A stretch of DNA of 64,000 nt from DASQBT01 sp963746955 (GTDB lineage: Bacteria > Pseudomonadota > Gammaproteobacteria > Burkholderiales > Thiobacillaceae): positions 248,001 through 312,000 of the forward strand of contig CAVVDR010000009.1 of the NCBI GenBank assembly GCA_963746955.1, in the 5' to 3' direction. The translations under genes and the position numbers were made by a program. Below are positions 26,838 through 35,144 of the stretch, piece by piece. The notes below the pieces were generated by a model that saw only the letters and a program-made list of their open reading frames with translations, had not been told where the DNA came from and searched no databases. Position 1 is the first letter of the stretch. The number at the start of each line of letters is the position of its first letter.

Positions 26838-26899
26838 GCGTTTGAGCCCGGCAGATTCAGTACCCAATCCAAGCCGCTCGGATGCGACAGTTTCCAAAT
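26724..26899. repeat. Direct repeat, copy A (deacetylase tail + GT2 head)
   Basis: This ~175-bp stretch is similar in the same orientation to 29517-29695. The GT2-head half is nearly identical and the deacetylase-tail half looks roughly 70% alike by eye. Read on the minus strand it encodes a deacetylase C-terminus (VIWKLSHPSGLDWVLNLPG) followed by the GT2 start. The two copies flank about 2.6 kb. Confidence 0.65.
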
Positions 26900-26902
26900 G
26901 AC
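26834..26902 (-). pseudogene. C-terminal remnant of a deacetylase-like gene
   Basis: The last ~22 codons before the GT2 start read VIWKLSHPSGLDWVLNLPGSNA and stop, closely resembling the end of the intact deacetylase-like protein at 29628 (FWKLARLTGLGWVLALVGST). The stop overlaps the GT2 ATG, as in the intact pair. The rest of the gene is missing. Confidence 0.6.
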
Positions 26903-27105
26903 TCCGGCCTGAGCCAGGATACACACTTGAGACTCGGCCGGTGAATGGTGTTGACGTGGACCGCGCCTTCCAATTCTCCCGGAACATCGACGCTGACAAT
27001 GTGGATTTCCTTGCCGCCCACGCGCTTGTACACCTCGGCCGCCCAAACACCAGTGCGCCCTTCGGCGGGCAGAGAAAATTCAGCCAGTGCAAGTGGGCTA
27101 TTCAT
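26857..27105 (-). pseudogene. N-terminal remnant of a GT4 glycosyltransferase
   Basis: An 82-codon frame reads ALAEFSLPAEGRTGVWAAEV, then HIVSVDVPGELEG and CVSWLRPESF. It lines up over ~70 residues with the start of the GT4 at 25911 (ELFLPTKGGTAVWFDEV, HIVTADVPGAAEH, RVSWLRPESL), about half the residues being identical. It then runs into an unrelated frame (the deacetylase remnant) and stops. The 5' end of a paralogous GT4 was evidently joined to the deacetylase tail by recombination. Confidence 0.65.
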
Positions 27106-27133
27106 GGAGTGCGTTTCCGCTTTCTAGCTGTTA

Positions 27134-28096
27134 TCAAGATAAGCCTTTGTCAATGAGAGCGCGAAAATACGCGATGGTCTGCGGCAAGCCTTGGGCCAGC
27201 TGGATATCCGGCTGCCAGCCCAGCGTGGTCTTGGCGAGGGTGATGTCAGGTTGGCGTTGACGCGGATCGTCCTGGGGCAAGGGCAGGAACGCCAGTTCCG
27301 ACCGGGAACCTGTAAGCGCAATCACTTTTTTGGCTAACGCCAGAATGCTGAATTCGTTGGGATTACCCAGGTTCACCGGCCCGGTGACCGCGTCGGCCGA
27401 TTCCATCAAGCGGACAAGGCCATCGACCAGATCATCCACATAACAAAACGACCGGGTCTGCAGGCCTTCGCCGTACAGGGTGATGGGGGCATGCTTTAAC
27501 GCCTGCATAATGAAATTGGAAACCACGCGGCCGTCGTTCGGATGCATGCGCGGGCCGTAGGTATTAAAAATCCTCGCCACCTTGATTTGCAGATGATGCT
27601 GGCGGTGGTAGTCAAAGAACAGGGTCTCCGCACAACGCTTGCCCTCGTCATAACATGCGCGTGGGCCAATCGGATTCACTTGTCCCCAATACGATTCGAT
27701 CTGAGGGTGTATTTCCGGGTCTCCGTAGACCTCACTGGTTGATGCCTGAAGAATGCGTGCCCGGGTGCGCTTGGCCAGACCTAGCATGTTGATTGCACCG
27801 TGCACGCTGGTCTTGGTTGTCTGTACTGGGTCGAACTGATAGTGAATGGGCGATGCCGGACATGCCAGGTTATATATCTCGTCTACTTCCACATAGAGGG
27901 GAAAGGTCACGTCATGGCGCATCAGATCGAAATGCGGGTGCCCTAACAGGTGCACGACATTCTCGCGCGTCCCGGTAAAGAAATTATCGACGCAGATGAC
28001 ATCGTGGCCTTTTTCCAGCAGTTTCTCGCACAAATGTGAGCCAAGGAATCCGGCCCCACCTGTCACCAGAACTCGTTTACGTAGACTCATTCTCAT
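27134..28096 (-). CDS. uxs: UDP-glucuronate decarboxylase (UDP-xylose synthase), SDR family
   Basis: The 320-residue protein has the Rossmann NAD motif VLVTGGAGFLGSH. It also has the highly characteristic UXS block STSEVYGDPEIHPQIESYWG followed by NPIGPRACYDEGKR, holding the Tyr and Lys of the Y-x3-K catalytic pair, and RIFNTYGPRM. The enzyme oxidises and decarboxylates UDP-glucuronate to UDP-xylose. It overlaps the GT61 gene upstream in ATGA (28093-28096). Met3 is an alternative start. No UDP-glucose dehydrogenase is in the window, so UDP-glucuronate must be made elsewhere. Confidence 0.92.
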   Translation of the reverse strand: MRMSLRKRVLVTGGAGFLGSHLCEKLLEKGHDVICVDNFFTGTRENVVHLLGHPHFDLMRHDVTFPLYVEVDEIYNLACPASPIHYQFDPVQTTKTSVHGAINMLGLAKRTRARILQASTSEVYGDPEIHPQIESYWGQVNPIGPRACYDEGKRCAETLFFDYHRQHHLQIKVARIFNTYGPRMHPNDGRVVSNFIMQALKHAPITLYGEGLQTRSFCYVDDLVDGLVRLMESADAVTGPVNLGNPNEFSILALAKKVIALTGSRSELAFLPLPQDDPRQRQPDITLAKTTLGWQPDIQLAQGLPQTIAYFRALIDKGLS

Positions 28097-29196
28097 GAAC
28101 GCTCTCCCTGGGTATCTGATGTTATACCCTCAAGCATCGCGGCGAGCGCCGCTATATCTACAGCGAAACTACTGTGCCTGCCAACTTCATTGGCGCACAA
28201 AGCATGGTAACGGTGCCCCATCGCGCGCACCATGAAATAGTAGTGCGGCATGATGGCGGGTGTGGGGTGGAGCTCGACCAGATCAATAGCCTGGCTATAG
28301 AGGATATTGGTAAGCCCGGCGCCATGCGGCGCTACCACGATCTCGGCGTCGTAAAACAGGTCGATCTGCTCCTTGATACCAAGTGACTCCAGCACACTGG
28401 GAGTAAAACCATAATGTTTGAGCAAGCGGATCAACGCCGCCTCATTGAGAATCCGGCGTCCGCCCGGCGCCTGCTTACGGGTGACATAAACCCTATACCG
28501 ACGCTGGCGTGCCCGATCCGGCGATACGCGTGGCAGGAAAAAATCCAGGTAGCGACGCGGCAGTGCGCCTGACATTTGGCGGCTAAGATAACTGCCAAAC
28601 ACCATTTGATCGGATTGCCACAAATACTTCGGATCAATCCCGGTCAACTGTGCGTTCTCTGGCAACAGATAAGGCAAATAGAACTGCTCCCATGGCCGCA
28701 ATGGCCCCGGTACCAAGACTTGTATTTTCATACCACGAAAAGCCGGTTGATGCAGCCAGAACAAACGCGGCAGATTATCAACAAGCGTGTGATAGTAATT
28801 ATTGGCGGGCGAGCGAAGTACCATGCAAACGCCATTTAATATCTTGCGTCGTTTTGTGTATTGAAAACGCCAGTAGTAACGATGATTGGCAGGTACGCCG
28901 GGGAACTCTCGCCAGACATTTTCCGACTCGGACAAAATGCGACCGCGACCGGAAAGCATGATATTGGTACTTCCATCGTATAGCGCACCAGGGAGAATAG
29001 CTGCGAACATTTCAGGTGTGGTGTTGCCCTCATCGATTAAGTGATGCGCTTCGCTGGCAAAACTGCATGTAGGCATCCCCATTGATGGAAATTCCTCCAT
29101 TGGCAACTCTGCCAATTTCTGTAATCCTGGGTAAGCCTGCCATACCGAAACTTGCCGCAACAGCCAGTTGTGAAGGTGTCGATGTATTGAATTCAT
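28093..29196 (-). CDS. GT61 (DUF563) family glycosyltransferase
   Basis: The 367-residue protein has the GT61 pattern: LVDNLPRLFWLH, LVPGPLRPWEQFYLPYLL, RVYVTRKQAPGGRRILNE, and the C-terminal block IVVAPHGAGLTNILYSQ. GT61 includes xylosyltransferases and arabinosyltransferases, and this gene is translationally coupled to a UDP-xylose synthase, so xylosyl transfer is the favoured guess (inference). There is no signal peptide or membrane span. The region just upstream (29197-29505) is a recombination junction. Confidence 0.85.
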   Translation of the reverse strand: MNSIHRHLHNWLLRQVSVWQAYPGLQKLAELPMEEFPSMGMPTCSFASEAHHLIDEGNTTPEMFAAILPGALYDGSTNIMLSGRGRILSESENVWREFPGVPANHRYYWRFQYTKRRKILNGVCMVLRSPANNYYHTLVDNLPRLFWLHQPAFRGMKIQVLVPGPLRPWEQFYLPYLLPENAQLTGIDPKYLWQSDQMVFGSYLSRQMSGALPRRYLDFFLPRVSPDRARQRRYRVYVTRKQAPGGRRILNEAALIRLLKHYGFTPSVLESLGIKEQIDLFYDAEIVVAPHGAGLTNILYSQAIDLVELHPTPAIMPHYYFMVRAMGHRYHALCANEVGRHSSFAVDIAALAAMLEGITSDTQGERS

Positions 29197-29505
29197 AGCC
29201 TTTTACTCCTTCAACATCGACAAGACGTTACGTATCGTTTGCAAAGTTCGGTAATAGAAGACAGGCTTGGCAACACGGTGCCCACAGCGGCAATCCACCG
29301 GCCGCTCTTGTTTACGTACAACCCAGGTTGTGGAGCGCGCTTTGCATCCCTATTACCACTCCCTGTTTAACTGGAACAAGACGATTTTGCCCTATCCTGA
29401 CAAAATCGGTGAGGGTTCGCACGTTTTCGCGCTGCCGGCGGGTGGGTCATGGGGGTGGGGCTACCGCCACGTATTACATACACCCCCAGGCTCTGACAGA
29501 CCGCG
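29197..29505. other. Junction region without an intact gene
   Basis: This ~310-bp stretch separates the GT61 start from the GT2 fragment. On the minus strand a short tail, VDCRCGHRVAKPVFYYRTLQ then TIRNVLSMLKE, ends 10 bp before the GT61 ATG and could be the end of a lost gene. On the plus strand a frame reading YYHSLFNWNKTILPYPDKIG and then HVFALPAGGSWGWGYRHV is open and looks protein-like, but it continues antisense into the GT2 fragment. I recognise neither. No terminal inverted repeat or transposase was seen. Confidence 0.4.
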
Positions 29506-29631
29506 TCAATACGACGGCACCAGAATCTCCTGCGCCGGCCAGGTTTGCGCCAGCACCGAATCGATCGCCCGCGCCAAGGTTGATGCGCTGTTGTATGCAG
29601 GAATGATCACGGAAAAACGCGGTGCGCTCAT
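29506..29631 (-). pseudogene. N-terminal remnant of a GT2 glycosyltransferase (duplicate of 25908-26837)
   Basis: Forty-one codons from ATG 29631 read SAPRFSVIIPAYNSASTLA and then ARAIDSVLAQTWPAQEILV, after which the homology ends and PSY-stop follows. The ATG overlaps the stop of the deacetylase-like gene (ATGA), so this was once a coupled deacetylase-GT2 pair like the one whose other half survives at 26834-26902. Confidence 0.75.
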
Positions 29632-29695
29632 GTTGAGCCCACCAGAGCAAGCACCCAGCCCAGGCCGGTCAGGCGCGCGAGCTTCCAGAAGCGCG
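29517..29695. repeat. Direct repeat, copy B (deacetylase tail + GT2 head)
   Basis: Partner of 26724-26899 in the same orientation. In this copy the deacetylase side is the intact gene and the GT2 side is truncated, the reverse of copy A. Confidence 0.65.
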
Positions 29696-30821
29696 GCAAT
29701 TGCCGGACCCGCCTGACCCAGATTCGCGCCCGCACGGCGAGTCTGTCGTCGATCCAGGCTGGATCATGGGTTCTGTAGGCATGCGCCAGTTCCACAGACG
29801 ACAGGAAGCCGATCTGGGGCCAGCGTGCCATGACCCGGGCAAGGGCATCCGAGAGCGCATCCAGGCTCGTCTGTTCGGCCTGGCCGAGAAAATTGAAGCG
29901 GTGGGTTTCCACCAGGGTTGGCCGGCCCAGAGCGGTCCGCGCCGCCACGCCTGCCTCCACGCGGTCCGGGGTGTGGCCGCGCGCAGGCTCGAAATACACG
30001 TCCCGCACAAGGTACAGCAAGCCCTGCGGCGAAATCATCCCGTTGTACATCTGTGCATCCACCGCGTCCGGCTGGCCCCGGGCGTTGCGTGATGTATAGC
30101 GGCGCCCCGGTGTGATAACGGTATCCACGCCTTGTTTCGCCCAGGCCAGTTCCACCCGATCGTTCCATACAAAAGTGGTGGCCACCGCAATGCGGGGCGG
30201 GCCAAAAAACTCACCATACACGGCACAGGCCTCCCCGACCGCGCGCTCAATCTCGACATGGGTCAATTGTAAGGGCGGCAGGCTGGCCGCATCGATCCAA
30301 TTGGACTGCAGGGCATCGGGCAGGGATTCAGTGGCTGCCGATGAGGATCCGGTCAGCCACTCGCGCAACTGGGGGTTGCTAACGGCGAGGTTCAGCAGGG
30401 TAGCCGGCCGATAGTGGGTCAGGCCATGGAGCTGCGGAGCCAATACGCCCGACCCGATGCCGGCAGCCACAATAGAGCGAATGGACGCGAAATCCGGCGC
30501 GCCAATCCGCAGACCATGATAGACACGGAATTCATCCTTCTGGATGCGCCGTCCGTCAGGCACTTCCAGGATGATGCCCAGAGTCATCACCGCCGGATGG
30601 CCGGCATGGTCGCGGAATCCGGCCAGACAGCCAACAATCTTCTCCAGTGCGCCCGCCTGCTCAAGAGGCCCGGCCCCCCAGTCGTCTGATTCAAAAATCA
30701 GCACGGGGCGCCTAAGCACCGGCTCCTTCCAGCAAGCCGCCAAAGGCTTTGCATATGCCAGCACCAGCAGCAGCCAGATCGCAACCAGGGCGGCGAACAG
30801 CAAGACGACCCCATGCATCAT
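29628..30821 (-). CDS. Polysaccharide deacetylase-like membrane protein
   Basis: The ATG overlapping the sulfotransferase stop gives 397 residues; a longer frame upstream lies inside the sulfotransferase gene. One N-terminal membrane helix (about 4-25, VVLLFAALVAIWLLLVLAYA) is followed by VLIFESDDWGAG (metal-site Asp pair), QLHGLTHY (H-x3-H) and, later, VETHRFNF. This is a divergent NodB-like fold probably facing the periplasm. The gene is followed by the truncated GT2 fragment, coupled by ATGA. Substrate unknown. Confidence 0.72.
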   Translation of the reverse strand: MMHGVVLLFAALVAIWLLLVLAYAKPLAACWKEPVLRRPVLIFESDDWGAGPLEQAGALEKIVGCLAGFRDHAGHPAVMTLGIILEVPDGRRIQKDEFRVYHGLRIGAPDFASIRSIVAAGIGSGVLAPQLHGLTHYRPATLLNLAVSNPQLREWLTGSSSAATESLPDALQSNWIDAASLPPLQLTHVEIERAVGEACAVYGEFFGPPRIAVATTFVWNDRVELAWAKQGVDTVITPGRRYTSRNARGQPDAVDAQMYNGMISPQGLLYLVRDVYFEPARGHTPDRVEAGVAARTALGRPTLVETHRFNFLGQAEQTSLDALSDALARVMARWPQIGFLSSVELAHAYRTHDPAWIDDRLAVRARIWVRRVRQLPRFWKLARLTGLGWVLALVGST

Positions 30822-31783
30822 GTGAGCGCGTATCCCATGCGCGTCGCAACCTGGGCTACCTGGGGCAGGGCTCGCGCCACCTTGTCGCGGTTGCGCCCGT
30901 CTTTCCATTTGTCCAAACGAATTTCGGAGAACGCGTTATAGGGGATTTCCAGCACTTCGGCGCAGTGTTCTTCCAGCTTCTGATCAAATCCCAGGCCACA
31001 CGCCAGAAATATCCCACGGAAGGCGCCTACCGGATCGCGCAGAAAATCCTCATAGAAGACCTCGACCCACTGGCCGGATGGAATGGCCTGTTTGGCATCG
31101 AGGATGGCGTCATTGATGGCCCGATACTGAAAGGCACAGACATCTTCTATGGGCCGCGCAAGAAAATCGCGCCAGCCTTCGGCAAGAAAGAAACACCATT
31201 TCCTGTATCGTCCCCCGATGTTGACCTGTTCCGGCAACCGGTCTGACCAGGTGGCAAATTCCTCCGGTTTCCCCCACCCCTCGATCAACGAGTTAAGATT
31301 GTCACCGGGGCTGCGCTTTACGTAGACGAACACCGCGTCAGGAAACAAGGCGTGCAGGTAGGGAACGCACAAGCCGTTCTGATTGTTCTTGTCCACCCAA
31401 CGGTGATGACCGGTGCGGGCGTAGAAATAGCGGCTGACGAAATCCCGCTCCTGCGGGCTGGCATCGGGGGCGTCCAGGCCGTGGGTGTCCCAGTTCTTGT
31501 CTTGCAGCGGATGCAGGCCGGTCCAGAAGTCATGCGTCTCCCGTTGCAGACTGCCGATTTCCCGGGACTCGGAGAGCGTCTTGTACACCAGCGTCGTCCC
31601 CGCCCGGGAGCAACCAACCACGATGATCGGCCGCTGGGCGGGCCGTTTGACCAAACGCCACAGGATGCCGCGCAAGCCTATTAACAAGTGTTCGCCATGG
31701 TAGCTTAACGTCTTATCGACTTTGTTGAAGAATTCACTCAAACTCTTGCCCTTTTTCCCATCGTTGTTGCTGACTCTCACCAT
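30818..31783 (-). CDS. Sulfotransferase family protein
   Basis: The 321-residue protein has the PAPS-binding motifs: IIVVGCSRAGTTLVYKTL (5'-phosphosulfate loop) and VFVYVKRSPGDNLNSLIEGW (3'-phosphate motif with Arg/Ser), plus VFYEDFLRDPVGAF typical of the family. It would transfer sulfate from PAPS to a sugar hydroxyl or amine. No PAPS-synthesis genes are in the window. The ATG at 31783 is only 9 bp from the divergent ATG at 31793; a later start cannot be excluded. ATGA overlap with the deacetylase downstream. Confidence 0.85.
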   Translation of the reverse strand: MVRVSNNDGKKGKSLSEFFNKVDKTLSYHGEHLLIGLRGILWRLVKRPAQRPIIVVGCSRAGTTLVYKTLSESREIGSLQRETHDFWTGLHPLQDKNWDTHGLDAPDASPQERDFVSRYFYARTGHHRWVDKNNQNGLCVPYLHALFPDAVFVYVKRSPGDNLNSLIEGWGKPEEFATWSDRLPEQVNIGGRYRKWCFFLAEGWRDFLARPIEDVCAFQYRAINDAILDAKQAIPSGQWVEVFYEDFLRDPVGAFRGIFLACGLGFDQKLEEHCAEVLEIPYNAFSEIRLDKWKDGRNRDKVARALPQVAQVATRMGYALT

Positions 31784-31792
31784 AATCCAACC

Positions 31793-33622
31793 ATGAATGG
31801 ACTATACGGCTGGCTCGGCCGCCATGATGTCCCGGATTCCCTGCACCGACTGCTGGCACCCATTCTTCATCCTGATAGCGTGGGTCTGCTGCAAAGTACG
31901 GGCGCGCAGTATGGCGTTGGACTCAGGGACGCCTTTGGCCGCAGCGCGCTGTTGGCGCGTGACGGCTTTATCATCGCATTGCATGGCCGGCCCTCGTTCA
32001 AGCGCGCGGACTTCGCCCGTCTGGCGCGTGAGCATACGCCCGCAGAAGCGCTTTGGGTTGCATGGCGCGATGAATCCTCGGAAGCGCTGCGGCACTTGGG
32101 CGGCTCCTTTGCGCTTGCCGTCTTGCAGCCCGCCGCCGACAAAGCCTGGTTGGCGATTGATCCGATGGGAATCGAACGCTTGTGCTTCGCCGCGGTCAAG
32201 GATCAGCTCGCATTTTCCACCAGCGCCCATGTCGTCGCCAGCCATCCGGCGGTTGGTCGGCAGATTGACCTCCAGTCCATTTACGACTTCTTCTATTTTC
32301 ACGTCATGCCCAGTCCCGGCACGGTCTACCAGAAGGTTGAAAAACTGCTGCCGGGCGAAGTGCTGAGCTATGACCGGGGTACGGCAACGCGGCGTTTTTA
32401 CTGGGCCATGGATTACACGCCGGAAGGCGACCGGGATTTTCCGGCCTTTCGCAAGGACTTCCGCGAGCATCTGACGACCGGCGTCAGGCACAGCCTCGAC
32501 AGCTCCAGAGCCGGAGCATTCCTGTCCGGCGGCACCGACAGTTCCACGGTGGTTGGAACCCTGACCGCGGTTCAGGGTCATCCGGCGGAAACCTTCTCCA
32601 TCGGCTTCGACGCCGAGGGCTTCGACGAGATGGAATATGCACGCCTTGCGGCGCGCCGTTTTGCCGCCCACAGCCATGAGTATTACCTCAAGCCTGCCGA
32701 CATCGTGAGCGCCATTCCGGTCGTCACCGCGCAATATGACGAGCCCTTCGGCAATGACTCTGCAGTGCCGGCCTATTCTTGTGCCAAGGTGGCGCGCGAG
32801 CACGGCATAGATGTCATGTTGGCGGGTGATGGCGGCGACGAAATCTTCGGGGGTAATGCCCGTTATGCCAAGCAAAAAGTTTTCGAGGCGTATTTTCATA
32901 TTCCCGCATTCTTGCGTCAGGGGCTCATAGAGCCGCTAGCTCATTTGCGTGGCCTCTCCGATTACCTGCCATTGCGCAAACTGAAGAGTTATGTCGACCA
33001 GGCGAATGTGCGCCTCCCGGACCGTCTGGAAGCTTATAATTTTCTCCATCGCAGCCCGCTCACCGAAATCTTCGAGGGGGATTTCCTCGCAGCCGTCGAC
33101 CCCTCGGCAACCAGCCGGCAATTGCGCGCCGTATATGACCGAACGAATCATGCAGATCCGGTGAAGCGTATGATGCACGTCGATCTGAAATTCACCTTGG
33201 CCGACAACGATCTGCGCAAGGTGGTCACAATGTGCGAAGCCGCCGGAATCGAAGTCCGCTTCCCTTTGCTGGACGATGGTCTGGTGAGCTTTTCCGGACA
33301 CCTGCCGCCCGAGTATCTGGTCAAGGGGTTGAAGCTGCGCTGGTTTTTCAAGGAAGCACTGCGCGACCTGCTTCCGGAACAGATCATCAACAAGACCAAA
33401 CATGGCTTCGGTCTGCCTTTTGGCCCCTGGAGCGTCTCGCACGGCCCACTGCGCGAACTGGTCGGCGACAGCCTTTCTGCTCTCACCCGCCGCAGGTGGG
33501 TGCGCAAGACTTATCTAGATCAGATTCTGCACCATCAGCAGAATACTCATGCCAGTTATTACGGCATCATGATCTGGGTCGCGATGATACTGGAGCAGTG
33601 GCTTGAAGCCCACAATCACTGA
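31793..33622 (+). CDS. Asparagine-synthetase-like protein with Cys2 replaced by Asn
   Basis: The 609-residue protein aligns to asparagine synthetase B from its first residue, but MCGIxG reads MNGLYG, so the glutaminase nucleophile is Asn. The rest is canonical: GGSFALAV, PP-loop LSGGTDSS from Ser245, YDEPFGNDSAVPAY, MLAGDGGDEIFGGNARY, RFPLLDDGLV and KHGFGLPFGPW. It is therefore much closer to true AsnB than the trio at 684-6063. It lies on the plus strand between two minus-strand runs. Ammonia- or amine-dependent amide formation is expected rather than glutamine hydrolysis (inference). Confidence 0.88.
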   Translation: MNGLYGWLGRHDVPDSLHRLLAPILHPDSVGLLQSTGAQYGVGLRDAFGRSALLARDGFIIALHGRPSFKRADFARLAREHTPAEALWVAWRDESSEALRHLGGSFALAVLQPAADKAWLAIDPMGIERLCFAAVKDQLAFSTSAHVVASHPAVGRQIDLQSIYDFFYFHVMPSPGTVYQKVEKLLPGEVLSYDRGTATRRFYWAMDYTPEGDRDFPAFRKDFREHLTTGVRHSLDSSRAGAFLSGGTDSSTVVGTLTAVQGHPAETFSIGFDAEGFDEMEYARLAARRFAAHSHEYYLKPADIVSAIPVVTAQYDEPFGNDSAVPAYSCAKVAREHGIDVMLAGDGGDEIFGGNARYAKQKVFEAYFHIPAFLRQGLIEPLAHLRGLSDYLPLRKLKSYVDQANVRLPDRLEAYNFLHRSPLTEIFEGDFLAAVDPSATSRQLRAVYDRTNHADPVKRMMHVDLKFTLADNDLRKVVTMCEAAGIEVRFPLLDDGLVSFSGHLPPEYLVKGLKLRWFFKEALRDLLPEQIINKTKHGFGLPFGPWSVSHGPLRELVGDSLSALTRRRWVRKTYLDQILHHQQNTHASYYGIMIWVAMILEQWLEAHNH

Positions 33623-33731
33623 CTTTGTTAGACACAGCCGGCGACCAAGGCTCGCCGATCACCGTGATGTCTTGTCAAGTTTGCCTTACCTCAGGTATCA
33701 ATTCCACAAATCCGATGGACCAAGGTCGTCC

Positions 33732-35036
33732 TTAGGCTCTGGGCTGAAGCAGCCGGACGGGTCCACGGGCGAGTTGTCCCCCTGTCGTCGGCAACGCTTG
33801 GGTTACCGTTTGTGCTTGGGTCAGGGCATGGAGTATCACTATGATGGCAATCAAATGATAATAGAGATCAAACCAAGCCAGCCCAAGGAAAGCGCCGCCA
33901 CTGGCATACCCGATCATGCTGACTTGGACCATGGCAGCCAGGTCAGCCGCCCATTTCTGCTCGGGGTTCTTCCTACATCGCTTGATGACCTTGTTGGCTC
34001 TCCACCAGGTCAACATACCAAGCAGCATGAATAGTCCGAATCCGATGAAGCCTGCTTCCCCCATGACCTCGAAATAAATGCTATGGACATCATGGATGTT
34101 GTTTGGATCAGGTGCGTAGCGCCGGAATGTTGGGACCTTGAACATATCCAGGCCTCCTCCCGTGATCCGGTCCTTGGCGACATTGAATGCGGTATGCCAG
34201 GCGTTGAGCCGGCCCACGGCTGAGTCATCTTCCTGATAATTCTGGATAGTGTTCATCCGGTCATACCACTGTTGCGGCATGACCATTGCCATTATTGCTA
34301 TAGCCGTTGCCATGTAAATACCGGTCATGATCTTGCTGCGGCTCTTGAACCACAGGAAGATGCCCATGCACAGCATAGCTAACAAGGCTCCCCTAGACTG
34401 GCTTCCGATGGCCGCTACGCCCGTCAGCACCATGGCCCCCGCCAAGCCCCAGCGGACCCAGACTTGCGTGGCCTGTAGGTGCAGGTAGCGAATCAAGGGA
34501 ACCGTGATGATAAGCGCCAAGGCGATTTCATTGTTTCCTCCAATGAAGGTTCCTTCAGGTCCCTGAACCCGGTGAATGCCGCCATGGATGATAGTAAATA
34601 TACCGCCCTTGACTCCGTAGAAGCCCAGAGAAAGTGCAATTACCCAAGTAAACCAGTGCAGCCGCTGTCGGTCAGTAATCAACATGATGGTTACAAATGT
34701 CATGAGTTGGATCTTCCAGATCTTGTCCCACTCTACCCAGGCGAAATCGGGATAGAAGGCAAAGAAATTGCAGAACAGGATCCAAACATCGAAAAGAAGC
34801 AAGACGACGAGTTCCGCTGTCCACGGAATCCGTTTTGGTTCCTTCGAAAAGGCATAGGACAGCAGGGTGACAATGGCCACTATGAGCGCAAAAGGGAAAT
34901 CATAGGCAAAACCCCAGCACAGCCGATGCGGATTCATATAGGCCAGCCAGGACCATAGGTAGATTCCGTAGTGAGGCCGTCGAAACACAAAAAATAGACC
35001 AGCAAATATCGTGGCTGTAACGAATAGATCCCTCAT
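33732..35036 (-). CDS. O-antigen ligase-like protein, exosortase A system-associated
   Basis: The 434-residue polytopic protein has about ten helices. HYGIYLWSWLAYMNPHRLCWGFAYDFPFA-type openings (shown here only in part: LWSWLAYMNPHRLCWG) and the large periplasmic loop with VHSIYFEVMGEAGFIG are characteristic of the putative O-glycosylation ligase of XrtA loci (known as TIGR03097). It would transfer a lipid-linked glycan to an acceptor in the periplasm. It is the last gene of the XrtA run on this strand, 108 bp after the CapK-like gene, and converges with the asparagine-synthetase-like gene. Confidence 0.88.
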   Translation of the reverse strand: MRDLFVTATIFAGLFFVFRRPHYGIYLWSWLAYMNPHRLCWGFAYDFPFALIVAIVTLLSYAFSKEPKRIPWTAELVVLLLFDVWILFCNFFAFYPDFAWVEWDKIWKIQLMTFVTIMLITDRQRLHWFTWVIALSLGFYGVKGGIFTIIHGGIHRVQGPEGTFIGGNNEIALALIITVPLIRYLHLQATQVWVRWGLAGAMVLTGVAAIGSQSRGALLAMLCMGIFLWFKSRSKIMTGIYMATAIAIMAMVMPQQWYDRMNTIQNYQEDDSAVGRLNAWHTAFNVAKDRITGGGLDMFKVPTFRRYAPDPNNIHDVHSIYFEVMGEAGFIGFGLFMLLGMLTWWRANKVIKRCRKNPEQKWAADLAAMVQVSMIGYASGGAFLGLAWFDLYYHLIAIIVILHALTQAQTVTQALPTTGGQLARGPVRLLQPRA

Positions 35037-35144
35037 GACCTGCTTTCACTCGCCATATATGCTCCAATCTATCATCCGCCTGACAAGTCTCCGCAGATGT
35101 CCCTCAATTGCGACTACCCGTTCAGAACAGTTGCTCATCTGCTT

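Noticed and set aside
26838..27092. An 85-codon N-terminal extension of the GT2 gene at 25908.
   Set aside because: It is the off-frame reading of GT4 and deacetylase remnants; the GT2 start at 26837 matches its duplicate at 29631.
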